From NCBI RefSeq assembly GCF_001429605.1, contig NZ_LMSS01000005.1, forward strand, positions 540,618-604,617: 64,000 bases of DNA, given 5' to 3'. Source of the DNA: Phycicoccus sp. Soil802 (GTDB lineage: Bacteria > Actinomycetota > Actinomycetes > Actinomycetales > Dermatophilaceae). The notes beneath the pieces were generated by a model. The model saw only the letters and a list, made by a program, of their open reading frames with translations, searched no databases and was not told the DNA's origin. Each line of letters begins with the position of its first letter. Position 1 is the first letter of the stretch. Shown piece after piece: positions 1-9,300 of the stretch. Position numbers and translations under genes: made by a program.

Positions 1-98
1 ACCTGTGGCTCAAGGGTCGCACGGGCCTGGTCGAGGCACTCGAGTCGCGCACGCCAACGGCGCAGCAGCAGCCGTCGTCACCGGCGAGCCCCCGATGA
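1..98 (+). CDS. C-terminal end of an upstream gene (partial)
   Basis: A frame open from the left edge runs about 31 codons to a TGA at 96-98, ending in a Gln/Pro/Ser-rich tail. It stops 5 bp before the stop codon of the convergent kinase gene, which fits two real genes meeting tail to tail. No domain can be recognised from so little sequence. It could also be a chance open frame in GC-rich DNA. Confidence 0.35.
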   Translation, partial: LWLKGRTGLVEALESRTPTAQQQPSSPASPR

Positions 99-103
99 GT
101 CGG

Positions 104-1390
104 TCAGGTGGCCAGGCGGGCCTCGACGTCGCCGAGGCGGAGCACGGTGTCCGGGACGAGTGCCACGGCCTGTCCGGGTTCGATCTGCGTCGGCTCCCGC
201 CCCGGGATCCGGGCCTCCCAGGTGGCACTGCCGGTGTTGCGCAGTCCCCACACGTCCCGCGTCGGGTGCCGGGTGACCTCTCCGACGGTGCGCTCGTAGT
301 CGTAGTCCTTCGCGATGTGGTGGCGGTAGATCCGCGTCCCCGCGCCGAGCGCGAGCTCGGTGTGGGGGAAGACCAGGCGCATGGGCTTCGGCAGCACGGC
401 CGAACAACCCCAGCAGGTCGTGGGGACGCCCGGCCCGGAGAAGTTCTCGCGGCCGCAGGCCTCGCAGGTCCGGACCGCGTCCAGGAGGCGCGCGAGGGTG
501 GCGCGCCAGACACTCTCCCGGACCCGTCGCTGCGGGTTGCGGATGCCCTCACCGAAGGCCTGCACGAAGAGCCGCTTGACCGGTTCGGGGTGGATGGCCC
601 AGTTCGCGAGCACGGTCTGGTGCTCGACCGGGTCGGGGGCGTTGGCGTCGTCGGTGGGGTCGAAGACGAAGAGGGCGCGGTCACCGAACAGGTCGCCCTC
701 GGCATCGCGGTCCAGGCAGGGGTACTCGAGCTCACGCCGGCCGAGGAGGGGGTGGTGCACCATCAGCACGTAGAAGATGAGCACGGCCAACGAGTAGAGA
801 TCCGTCTCGCTGCCCGGCTTGGCTTCCCCGCGCACGATCTCGGGGGCCATGAACCGGCGCGTCCCGAGGACGCCGCTCTCGCTCTCCCCGTCCACGCCCA
901 CGTTGTCGTTGTCGCAGATCAGGATCGCGCCCGACCGCGGGTCGAAGGAGACGTTGCCGAAGCTGATGTCGCGGTAGCAGAGGCCCTGCGAGTGCAGCAG
1001 CAGGAAGCCGTGCGCCATGCCCAGGCTCAACCGCACCGCCAGGGACGGGGTCACGTCGACACGGCCTCTCAGCATCTCCCCCAGACCCACGAACTCGGGC
1101 GGCCGGATCGGCATCACGTAGCCGAAGCTGCCGTCGGGTGCGCTGATCACCTCCATGGGCCACAGGAACATCGGACCCGGGCTGTGCCTCGCTGCGACGG
1201 CCGTGATCGCAAGGCGCTGCTTCTCGCTCACCGACCTCGCGGCATACCACTTGAGCGCCAGCCGTCGGGCCGAGCCGTCCTGGGGTACCAGCTCGTGGAC
1301 CGTGCCCTGACCACCCTCGCCCAGGAGGCGGCCCACGGTCCACTGCGTGGCAGAGCGACGCAGCGTCACCACGTCCCCGGGCCTGACCAC
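104..1390 (-). CDS. Ser/Thr protein kinase with C-terminal zinc ribbon and FHA-like tail (TerY-P triad kinase type)
   Basis: A 428-residue protein kinase. The GTG at 1390 is chosen because a GGAGGGGAGG tract lies just upstream. Visible are the glycine loop GEGGQGTV, the ATP-binding Lys in LALKWY, the catalytic loop YRDISFGN (HRD with His replaced by Tyr, Asp and Asn kept), DND in place of DFG, and APE. After the kinase domain come four cysteines (CEAC and CWGC), a zinc ribbon, then about 90 residues that look like a degenerate FHA fold. It is divergent from a vWA gene and a PP2C gene, the partners of what is called the TerY-P triad in tellurium-resistance-associated systems. It probably phosphorylates the FHA-binding partners encoded around it. 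Activity looks likely but is not certain with the altered HRD and DFG. Confidence 0.8.
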   Translation of the reverse strand: MVRPGDVVTLRRSATQWTVGRLLGEGGQGTVHELVPQDGSARRLALKWYAARSVSEKQRLAITAVAARHSPGPMFLWPMEVISAPDGSFGYVMPIRPPEFVGLGEMLRGRVDVTPSLAVRLSLGMAHGFLLLHSQGLCYRDISFGNVSFDPRSGAILICDNDNVGVDGESESGVLGTRRFMAPEIVRGEAKPGSETDLYSLAVLIFYVLMVHHPLLGRRELEYPCLDRDAEGDLFGDRALFVFDPTDDANAPDPVEHQTVLANWAIHPEPVKRLFVQAFGEGIRNPQRRVRESVWRATLARLLDAVRTCEACGRENFSGPGVPTTCWGCSAVLPKPMRLVFPHTELALGAGTRIYRHHIAKDYDYERTVGEVTRHPTRDVWGLRNTGSATWEARIPGREPTQIEPGQAVALVPDTVLRLGDVEARLAT

Positions 1391-1475
1391 GGGCTGGCCC
1401 TCCCCTCCTCGTCCACGCCCATGATGGCACCCGCACCTCGCGCTCGGGGCCCGATTGCCACCCGGAGGTCCGACC

Positions 1476-2159
1476 ATGCCTGAACGACCCGGCAGCCGAC
1501 TCGCCCAGCGGCCCCTGCACTTCTTCATCCTCGCGGACTGCTCGGGGTCGATGGCCAGCGACGGGAAGATGCGGGCGCTCAACGCCGCGATCCGCGAGGC
1601 GCTCCCACACCTGAGCGAGGTGGCCGACGGCAACCCCCACGCCGACCTGCTGGTGCGGTGCATCGCGTTCGGCACCGGGGCCCGGTGGCACGTCGAGACC
1701 CCGACGCCGGTGGACGAGCTGGTCTGGGACGACCTGGGCAGCGGCGGCTACACCGACCTCAGTGCCGGCCTCGACCTGCTGAGGTCGGTCCTGACCGTGC
1801 CCCCGATGGAGACCCGCGCCCTGCCACCGGCCATCGTGCTGATCTCCGACGGCATGCCCACGGACGAGTACACCGAGTCGCTGGAGCGGCTCGAGGCCGA
1901 GCCGTGGGGCTCCCGCAGTGTCCGGATCGCCGTGGGGATCGGGCGAGATGCCGACCACGCGATGCTGGTGCGGTTCATGGGCGATCCCGATGCGGAGCCG
2001 ATCCGCGCCAACAACCCCGAGGACCTGGTCGCGGCGATCCGCTGGGCGTCGACCCACGTCTCACGCGTCGCGTCGGCGCTCGCCCCGGCGGCCCCCGAGC
2101 CGGTGTTCAGCAGGGCTCCCCACGCCGCCGATGCCGATGCGTCCGAGGTGGTCTGGTGA
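1476..2159 (+). CDS. TerY-like von Willebrand factor A (vWA) domain protein
   Basis: A 227-residue single vWA domain. The start is the ATG at 1476 behind a GGAGG at 1464. The metal-ion-dependent adhesion site is intact: DCSGS near residue 22, the Thr in GGYTDLS, and the Asp in ISDGMPTD. There is no signal peptide, so it should be cytoplasmic. The TerY family of small vWA proteins is known to pair with a PP2C phosphatase and a kinase carrying zinc ribbons, and all three are here. The stop overlaps the GTG start of the phosphatase, so the two are translationally coupled. It probably acts as a scaffold or regulator for the kinase and phosphatase; no enzymatic role is implied. Confidence 0.82.
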   Translation: MPERPGSRLAQRPLHFFILADCSGSMASDGKMRALNAAIREALPHLSEVADGNPHADLLVRCIAFGTGARWHVETPTPVDELVWDDLGSGGYTDLSAGLDLLRSVLTVPPMETRALPPAIVLISDGMPTDEYTESLERLEAEPWGSRSVRIAVGIGRDADHAMLVRFMGDPDAEPIRANNPEDLVAAIRWASTHVSRVASALAPAAPEPVFSRAPHAADADASEVVW

Positions 2160-3319
2160 GCCGAGGGGCGACAGTGTGGGTGGCCGAGGGCGCGAGCCGT
2201 CGCGGCTCCTCCCACGAGCGCACGGGCGCCCCCAACCAGGACGCGTATGCCGTGCGGCGCGTCGGCGCGTCGGTCGTCGCCGCCATCGCCGACGGACACG
2301 GAGGTCGTCGATACGTGCGCAGCCAGGTCGGGTCGGCCCTGGCCGTGCGGCTGGCCATCGAGCTCGGCGCGGAGCTCCTGTCCGCGCGACGTCCCGACGC
2401 AGCAGCGGCGGCACGCGCCCTACCCGCCCGGTTGGTGCCCGCGTGGCGGGCGGCAGTGGATGAGCACTACGGCCGGCACCCGCTGACCGCCGACGAGGAG
2501 GAGAAGGCGGGGGCAGAGACCCGCGACCCGGCGATCCTGTACGGCGCGACGCTCATCGTGGCCCTGGCTGCCGACGACGTGGTCGCGGTCGCCCAGATCG
2601 GCGACGGGAGTGCCTTGGGGGCAGGTCCACAGCGCCTCGAACACCTGGTGCCCGGTGATGACCGACTGGTCGCCAACGAGACGACCAGCCTCTGCCTTCC
2701 CACCGCGCTGGCTGACTTCCGTTGGGGCTCAGCACATTTCGACAGCGGGTCAGCGATCCTGCTGTCCACCGACGGGTACGGCAACTCGTTCGCCAGCGAG
2801 GGCTGGGAGGCCGAGGTGATGTCCGACCTGGTCGGCGAGCTGGACTCGCACGGCTTCGACGAGGTCGCAGGGTCGCTCGAGAGCTGGGCTGCCGACTCTG
2901 CGTCCGTCGGCGGCGACGACGTCACCCTGGTCCTGCTCTCACGAGCTCCGGTCGACGCCCGCGGGCGCAAGCCCGGCTGGCTCGCCCTGGGAGGGCTCGG
3001 CATCCTGGCCGTGGCTGCGGCGACCGTCGTGGGACTGGGCAGCCGGGGTGACACCCCGACGCCGCGTGAGACGCCGGTCCTCGCCACCACCTCGACCCCG
3101 ACTCCCGCCACGAGCGGAACCGCCACGTCGGGTGCGAGCTCCCCGCCCCGCGCCACGCGATCCGACGCCCCGGCCCAGCCGGTCGACACCCCCGGAACGA
3201 GCACCGCGCCGACCACCCTTCCGCCGACCACCACCTCGGCCGCGAGCACCCCTTCACAGATGCCGGCCAAGAGCTCGTCGGCCTCGGTGAGCGACGCACC
3301 CACGGGCACTGGGTCATGA
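2156..3319 (+). CDS. PP2C-family protein phosphatase with a transmembrane segment and Thr/Pro-rich extracellular tail
   Basis: A 387-residue protein starting at the GTG at 2156, which overlaps the previous stop (GTGA). The PP2C metal-binding motifs are present: DAYAV, IADGHGG, STDGYG and the final GGDDVT. A hydrophobic segment (LALGGLGILAVAAATVVGLG, about residue 282) follows, then a tail of about 85 residues rich in Thr, Pro, Ser and Ala that would lie outside the cell. It should remove phosphates placed by the neighbouring kinase on FHA-recognised partners. Membrane tethering with an external low-complexity tail is unlike the soluble PP2C of a plain TerY triad and resembles actinobacterial PstP in layout. 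The stop overlaps the next start (ATGA). Confidence 0.85.
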   Translation: MSRGATVWVAEGASRRGSSHERTGAPNQDAYAVRRVGASVVAAIADGHGGRRYVRSQVGSALAVRLAIELGAELLSARRPDAAAAARALPARLVPAWRAAVDEHYGRHPLTADEEEKAGAETRDPAILYGATLIVALAADDVVAVAQIGDGSALGAGPQRLEHLVPGDDRLVANETTSLCLPTALADFRWGSAHFDSGSAILLSTDGYGNSFASEGWEAEVMSDLVGELDSHGFDEVAGSLESWAADSASVGGDDVTLVLLSRAPVDARGRKPGWLALGGLGILAVAAATVVGLGSRGDTPTPRETPVLATTSTPTPATSGTATSGASSPPRATRSDAPAQPVDTPGTSTAPTTLPPTTTSAASTPSQMPAKSSSASVSDAPTGTGS

Positions 3320-5202
3320 GCACCCTCGTCGTCACCACCCCGGCGGGCCGCACCGTCCACGAGCCCGGGACGAGCGTGTCCATCGGCCGAGACCACGACT
3401 GCACCATCCGCCTCGACTCACCGGTGGTCTCGCGCCACCACGGGACCTTCGAGTCCGTCGGTGACGCCTGGACGTTCCGCGACGAGTCCAGCTCGCTCGG
3501 GAGCTGGGTCGAGGGGCAGCGGGTGCGCGCGTACCCACTGTCGACCGCCGACGTGATCGTGCTGGGCCAGGGCGAGAAGGCCGTGCCCATCCGTGTCGAG
3601 ACCCAGACCCTGGCGCAGCGACCCGGCGGACCCCTGGTGGCCGACCCAGCTCTGGACGCCGAGACCCTGACCACCGGCGACGAGCTGCTGCTCGAGTGCG
3701 CCGGCCAGTCCTGCCGGCTGGCGGCTGGACAGACGGCGGTCGTGGGTCGGGCAGACGACGCGACGATCGTCTCGCACAACCCGCGGGTCTCCCGCCACCA
3801 CCTCGAGGTGCGCCACACCGGCACCGAGTGGGAGGTGGCGGACACCGGGAGCACCGGAGGCGTGTTCGCGCAGGGAAGGCGGGTCACCCGCATCGCCGTC
3901 AGCGGCACGGTCGAGGTCATGCTCGGCGACCCGGACGTCGGGGAGCGGCTCGTCGTGTCGAGCCAGTCACCACCAGCCCGGGCCCGGCGCGGCGACCTGC
4001 TCACCCGGCTCGGGGCGTTGGTCCCGGGTCAGCGCAGGACCGTCGCGGCAGTCGTGGCCGGGGCGTTGGTGGTGGTCGGTGTCAGTGGCTGGGCGCTCGC
4101 ACGCGCGGTCTCCGGGCCGTCCGAGCCGGATCTGGACCGGCTGGCGCAGGCCACCGTCCGGGTCGTCACCCAGAGTGGGTCCGGGTCGGGAACCGTGGTG
4201 GACGCAGCGCGCGGACTCATCCTCACCAATGCCCACGTGGCGGCGCCGGATGCTCCCGGACAGGGCGTCGTGCAGGGCGTGCTGGGTCAGGCACTCACCC
4301 CGTCGCCCACGTCGATCACCATCGCCGTCTCCAGCGGCCGGGACCAACCAGCCACGGAGCGCTATCGCGCCGAGGTGGCCGCCGCCGACGGCTACCTCGA
4401 CCTCGCCGTCCTGCGAATCACCGTCGACGACAAGGGCAGCGCCCTCCCCGAGGGCGCCCTCGACGACCTCGTCGACGTGGAGCTCGCCCGGTCGGCGGAC
4501 GTCCGATCGGCAGATCCGGTCTGGGTGGTCGGGTTCCCGGGCCTGGCGCAGTCGGACGCCGCGACCTTCACGCGCGGGGTGGTCTCCGGCACGGTCCACG
4601 ACCCGAGGCTCAAGGACGCCGTCTCGCTCTTCAACAGTGACGCCCGGCTCAACCCCGGGAACTCCGGAGGACTCGCGGCAGACGCGGACGGGCGGATCAT
4701 CGCCGTGCCGACCCTCAACAAGCACACCCGCGATGACAGCCTGCTCGCGGGCCTGGTGCCGGTCGACCTGGCTCGGCCCCTGATCGACGCGGCAGCCAGG
4801 GGTCGGGCGTACACCAGCCCCTGGGTCGTCGGCGAGACCGAGGGCGCGGTCACCAGGCTGAGCCTCGGTCGCCCGGGGAGCTCGCCGGGGGTGACGGCGG
4901 GATGCGCCGAGTCCGGTGCGCGCAGCACCAGTCGGCGGATCGGTGTCCTCGTGACGTACCAGGGCCTCGCCGACCTTCCCCACCAGGACTGGTTGGTGAC
5001 GGTCAGCCGGAAGTCGGACCCGCTCCAGCGGCTGGGGCGGGTGTCGTCCGCGAGGCAGTGGCCGCTGAAGCTCCCCACTGAGGGGTGCTTCACTGCCACG
5101 ATCGACATCGGCGAGCCACTCAGCCCCGGCACCTACGTCATCGAGGTGGGGCTGGGTGGCAACCACACGCGGATCGCCACCCTGACCTACACGCTGTCAT
5201 GA
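3316..5202 (+). CDS. Membrane FHA-FHA-trypsin-like (HtrA/DegP-type) serine protease
   Basis: A 628-residue protein. The ATG at 3316 overlaps the phosphatase stop. Two FHA domains (about residues 15-90 and 120-210, with SIGRDHDCTI, VSRHHG and then VVGRAD, VSRHHL) face the cytoplasm. A single membrane segment lies near 240-262. Outside is a trypsin-fold protease with the full triad: His in LTNAHVA, Asp in YLDLAVL, Ser in NPGNSGG. The last about 130 residues look like a beta-sandwich and carry no PDZ domain that I can see. The FHA domains would bind phospho-threonine on a cytosolic partner and could control the protease across the membrane. In mycobacterial ESX loci the protease is a subtilisin (mycosin); none is present here, so this protein may take that place. 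That role is inference. Confidence 0.85.
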   Translation: MSTLVVTTPAGRTVHEPGTSVSIGRDHDCTIRLDSPVVSRHHGTFESVGDAWTFRDESSSLGSWVEGQRVRAYPLSTADVIVLGQGEKAVPIRVETQTLAQRPGGPLVADPALDAETLTTGDELLLECAGQSCRLAAGQTAVVGRADDATIVSHNPRVSRHHLEVRHTGTEWEVADTGSTGGVFAQGRRVTRIAVSGTVEVMLGDPDVGERLVVSSQSPPARARRGDLLTRLGALVPGQRRTVAAVVAGALVVVGVSGWALARAVSGPSEPDLDRLAQATVRVVTQSGSGSGTVVDAARGLILTNAHVAAPDAPGQGVVQGVLGQALTPSPTSITIAVSSGRDQPATERYRAEVAAADGYLDLAVLRITVDDKGSALPEGALDDLVDVELARSADVRSADPVWVVGFPGLAQSDAATFTRGVVSGTVHDPRLKDAVSLFNSDARLNPGNSGGLAADADGRIIAVPTLNKHTRDDSLLAGLVPVDLARPLIDAAARGRAYTSPWVVGETEGAVTRLSLGRPGSSPGVTAGCAESGARSTSRRIGVLVTYQGLADLPHQDWLVTVSRKSDPLQRLGRVSSARQWPLKLPTEGCFTATIDIGEPLSPGTYVIEVGLGGNHTRIATLTYTLS

Positions 5203-6335
5203 CGGATCGGTCGCGCCTCCTGCTGCTCGGGCCGGTGGACCTCCGCGTCGGGGACACCTCCCTCGTCCTCGGCGCCCCTCGCCACCGCGCGCTGCTGGCG
5301 CTGCTCGGTCTCGCAGCCGGACGGGTCAAGCCCGTGACCGCGATCGTGGACGACCTCTGGGGCGACGACCCACCGTCGACCGTGGTCAACGTGGTGCAGG
5401 TGTATGTCGCGAGCCTCCGCAAGGTGCTCGCACCTGCGGGACTCACGGCGTCCCTCGTGACCCAGTCGCCCGGGTACCGCCTGATGCTCCCGCCGGGCAC
5501 CGTGGACGTCGAGCTCTTCGACCAGGAGCGTCGGGCCGGAGCGCGACGCGAGGCCCGCGGCGACCACCACGGTGCCGCCGCGGCATACCGCACCGCCCTC
5601 GACGAGTGGCGCGGCACCGCGCTGGCAGACCTCGACTTCGCGCCGTTCGTCGCGGTGGAGCGACGCCAGCTCGAGGAGGCCAGACTGGCGGCCGTCGTGG
5701 GGTGGTTGCGGTGCCTGGCGGCACTCGGGGTCCACGACGAGGCGATGCCGGCCGTCGAGCGGGAGCTGGCCGCCAACCCGCTCCACGAGGAGCTGTGGGG
5801 ACTGCGTGCCACCATGCTCTACCAGGCCGGCCGACAGTCGGACGCCCTGACCACGCTGCGGCGAGCGCGGCGCCTGTTGTCCCGTGAGCTGGGGGTCGAC
5901 CCCGGCCCGGGCCTGCTCGAGGTCGAGCGGCGGGTCCTGGCCCAGGACCCCTCCCTCACGCGGGTCGCAAAGCGGCCCCTCTCGGGATCGGCCGTGACCC
6001 ACGTCGCGACCAGCGCCTCAGGGGGCTTCGCGGTGGTGCTTCCCGACGGTAGGCGCCTCGTGCTCGGCAGACGCGGAGCGGTCGTCGGGAGACACCCCGA
6101 CTGCGAGATCGTCCTGGACCACCGCGACGTCAGCCGGACCCACGCCAGGATCGCGGCCACGAGTCGCGGCCACAGCGTCGAGGACCTCGGGTCGACGAAC
6201 GGGACCGCGGTCAACGGTGAACCCGTCGTCCCCGGGCCCGAGGGCCGGCCCCTCTCGCACGGGGACCGCATCGAGATCGGTCCGCTGATCGTGCGCTACG
6301 AGGCCGGGCCCGCTGCGACCTCCTGGTCCGGGTGA
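5199..6335 (+). CDS. EmbR-like transcriptional regulator: SARP winged helix, BTAD and C-terminal FHA domain
   Basis: A 378-residue protein with its ATG at 5199 overlapping the previous stop (ATGA). An OmpR-type winged-helix domain (about 5-95, ending in SPGYRL) is followed by the BTAD helical domain (about 100-245, with LHEELW and GRQSDAL) and an FHA domain (about 275-370, with VVGRHPDC, VSRTHAR and LGSTNGTAVNG). This order matches mycobacterial EmbR, which is phosphorylated by its partner kinase and recognised through its FHA domain. It is therefore the likely DNA-binding output of the adjacent kinase/phosphatase pair. Its 3' end overlaps the convergent ATPase gene by 40 bp, an unusual arrangement. 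Confidence 0.88.
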   Translation: MTDRSRLLLLGPVDLRVGDTSLVLGAPRHRALLALLGLAAGRVKPVTAIVDDLWGDDPPSTVVNVVQVYVASLRKVLAPAGLTASLVTQSPGYRLMLPPGTVDVELFDQERRAGARREARGDHHGAAAAYRTALDEWRGTALADLDFAPFVAVERRQLEEARLAAVVGWLRCLAALGVHDEAMPAVERELAANPLHEELWGLRATMLYQAGRQSDALTTLRRARRLLSRELGVDPGPGLLEVERRVLAQDPSLTRVAKRPLSGSAVTHVATSASGGFAVVLPDGRRLVLGRRGAVVGRHPDCEIVLDHRDVSRTHARIAATSRGHSVEDLGSTNGTAVNGEPVVPGPEGRPLSHGDRIEIGPLIVRYEAGPAATSWSG

Positions 6336-9300
6336 CCCGGGAGACCGGCCTGCACCGCCTGGGCGTCCGGCGACATCGACTCCGACGACCGCGCCGGCTC
6401 GACGTGGTCTGCCGGGTCCACGAGCCTGGTCACCTGCACCAGCTCGGCGCGGCCCGCCGCCACCAGGAAGCCACGACCCTGCACCATCGGCACGACGGTG
6501 GCGGGAAGCCTGACCTCCGCCGCCATCGCCGCCTCCGGCGTGGGCGCCAGGAGCAGCGCCACCCGCAGGCTGGCGAGGTACCGAGCCCACCCGTCGAAGA
6601 GCCGGGCCCAGTCGGCGGTCCGCGCCCCGACCACGGAGCGGAGCTCGGTGCCACGGGCATCTCGGAGGAGCCGGTCGAGCCGCTCGCCGGCGGACACGGA
6701 GGCTCCGATCGCCTCGGCGTCGTCGATCACCAGGACGACGGGGGCCGTGCTCGACTCGACCGCGGTGAGGAGGTCGTCGAGCTCCTCGGGGCCCTGGGCC
6801 ACCGCGAGCTGGCGGGGCAGGGAAGCCCACCCACCGGCGGAACCCCGGCGGCGGGTGACGACCGCGAGGACGCGGCGCGGGTCCTCGACCAGCAGCCGGC
6901 CTGCGACGGTCTGGAGGGCGGTGGTGCGGCCGGTCAGCGACTCGCCCAGCACGACCAGGTGCGGTCCGTGGCGCGGCCCGAGCCAGACCGGAGAGGCATC
7001 GTCGCCGCCCACGCCGATCGGCACCTGGCCCGGGGGCCAGGTGTCGCGTCCGCTGGTGGCCTCCTCGCGGTGGTCGGAGGGGAGCCGGACGAGGAGGCGG
7101 GGTCGACCCTCCCCGTCGCCCCCACGCGACCGCGGCACACTCACCTGGTTGACGACCTGGACCTCGTGGCCGCCCCGGACCAGCGCCCGCCCGGGGAGGT
7201 CCTCGGGCATCTCAGCGGGGCTGAGACGCACGTCGACCATGGCGTAGTCGACGGCCTCCGGCTGCCGCAGCAGGATCTTGGTCTGGAAGTGCGAGGCCAG
7301 GGTCAGGCGCAGGTCGCTGACCTGGCCGCACGTCATCACCACATGCACCCCGAGGCTGCGCCCCTGGGACACGAGGCTGAGCAGCTGGTCGTTGAGCCGG
7401 TCCTGGAGGATCGGCTGGCTGGCCTCACGGAAGGTCGGGTAGTCGTCGACGACGAGCACCACCCGGGCATCCACCGACGGGTCGAAGCCGTGCTCCCTGC
7501 GTTGCTCGACGACGCGCGCGACGCGGTCGACCAGGCCGGCCAGCAGCTCCAGCTCGTGGACCCCTGCGTAGCCGCCGGTGTGAGGAAGGTCCGCCACCTC
7601 CCGCAGGCTTCCGCGCCCGTCGATGACGTAGAGGTGGAGGAGCCTCGGAGGCCGGGCCGTCACGAGCTCAGCGACGATGCGTCGGACGGTCGTGGTGCGC
7701 CCCGAACGGAACACCCCGCTCACCAGCACGTTGGTGAGGGCGACGTCGAGGTCGAAGGGGCGTTGTCGCGCGGACTCCGGTTCGTCGACCAGCCCGAGCC
7801 GCACGGGGAGCCGGTCGTCCCCGTCCGACAGCGCAGCCCCGGCGCCGGCCAGGGCCGGGTCGTCAACGGCAAGGTCGTCGGTCAGGGGTGCGATCCAGAG
7901 CGAGGACGGGGCCGTCGCGCCAAGGGCAGCGTGCGCGGCCGCCGCCTCCGACACCAGTCGGTCGAGCTCGGTGCGCACCGGCCTCCCGACCCGGGTGTCC
8001 GGACGCCAGGTGGCTGGCGGCGGCTCCCCGAACGGCGTCACCCGCACGTCCACCGGTCCTGAGGTGGCGCTCCCGATCGTGACTCGCGCGGTCTGGAAGG
8101 CGACCAGGCTGCGCTCGGCCCCGCGCCGGAGGTAGGCCCGTCCGGGCGCGTCGTTGGGGATCTGGGCGGCGTCGCGCGAACCCAGGACCTCCATCGACTC
8201 CGCGTCGTTGACCACGCGCAGGCAGAGCCAGATGTTCGTGTTCGCGCGGATGGCTGGGGTGATCACCCCGCCCGGGGACTGGGTGGCCAGCAACAGGTGG
8301 ATCCCGAGACTTCTCCCTTGCGCCGCAATGGCATCCAGCCTCGGCTTCACCCGCGGTTGTTCGGTGACCAGCAGGGCGAACTCGTCGATGACCACGAGCA
8401 GGGTGGGCATCGGCGGCGCCGCCGCCAGTCGCTCGTAGGCCACGAGATCGGGCACTCCGTGCTCCGCCAGCACCCGCTTGCGGCGAGCGATCTCGGCATC
8501 CAGTGACGTGAAGGCGCGCTCGGACAGTCGCTCGGAACCATCGAGGTCCGTCACGTAGCCCACGACGTGGGGAAGCTGCTCGAAGGACGCGAAGGTGGCC
8601 CCACCCTTGAAGTCGATGAGGAACAGCACCAGTCGCTCGGGTGGGTGCTGCGCGACCAGCGAACCGATGAAGGACAGCAGGAGCTCGCTCTTGCCCGAAC
8701 CGGTCGTGCCCGCGATGATCCCGTGCGGGCCGTCCCGTCGGAGGTCGACCGAGACCGGCCGTCCCTGGTCGTCCGCGCCGAAGCTGCTCTCGACGCGGGG
8801 TCCGGCGTCGAGCCAACGGTCGCCCACCGTCACCGCGTCGGAGAGCCCGGAGAGCTCGAGAACGCCCCGGGGGCCTGCCGAACCCCCGTCCAGAGACCTC
8901 GGGTCTCGCAGCCGCCCGAGGTCCACCGCGACGCGGCCGGCAGCCTCCGGAGCGACGACGGACGGGGAGAAGGGACCGATCGGACCGTCTTCCCACAGGC
9001 CGTCGGCCACCACCTGACCGGAGGCGGACACGGTGCACACCACCTGGCACTCCGGCGGCAGGGACCGGGCGTCGTCGTCCAGCACCACCACGAGACCGTC
9101 GGCCGAGGTGACCGCCCGGATGGCGTCGATCACCGCGGGGTGCGCCGAGCTGCCCTGCCCGACCACGAGCAGCACCCGCGCGTCTCCGCCTCCGCGCCCG
9201 GGGGCAGCCAGCCGCAACGCGGCCTCTAGATCACCCGGGTCCACGGCCCCGGTCGCCAGGAGTCGCGTCGCCGCCCGGGACACGTGGGGCAGCCACCGCA

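Noticed and set aside
5-1483. Long plus-strand open frame covering the kinase gene
   Set aside because: It is antisense to the kinase, which has recognisable kinase motifs. The plus frame has no domain and is a GC-driven shadow.
6332-8062. Plus-strand open frame of 576 codons opposite the ATPase
   Set aside because: It is antisense to clear ATPase modules; composition (Arg, Gly, His, Asp-rich) is typical of a reverse-frame shadow.
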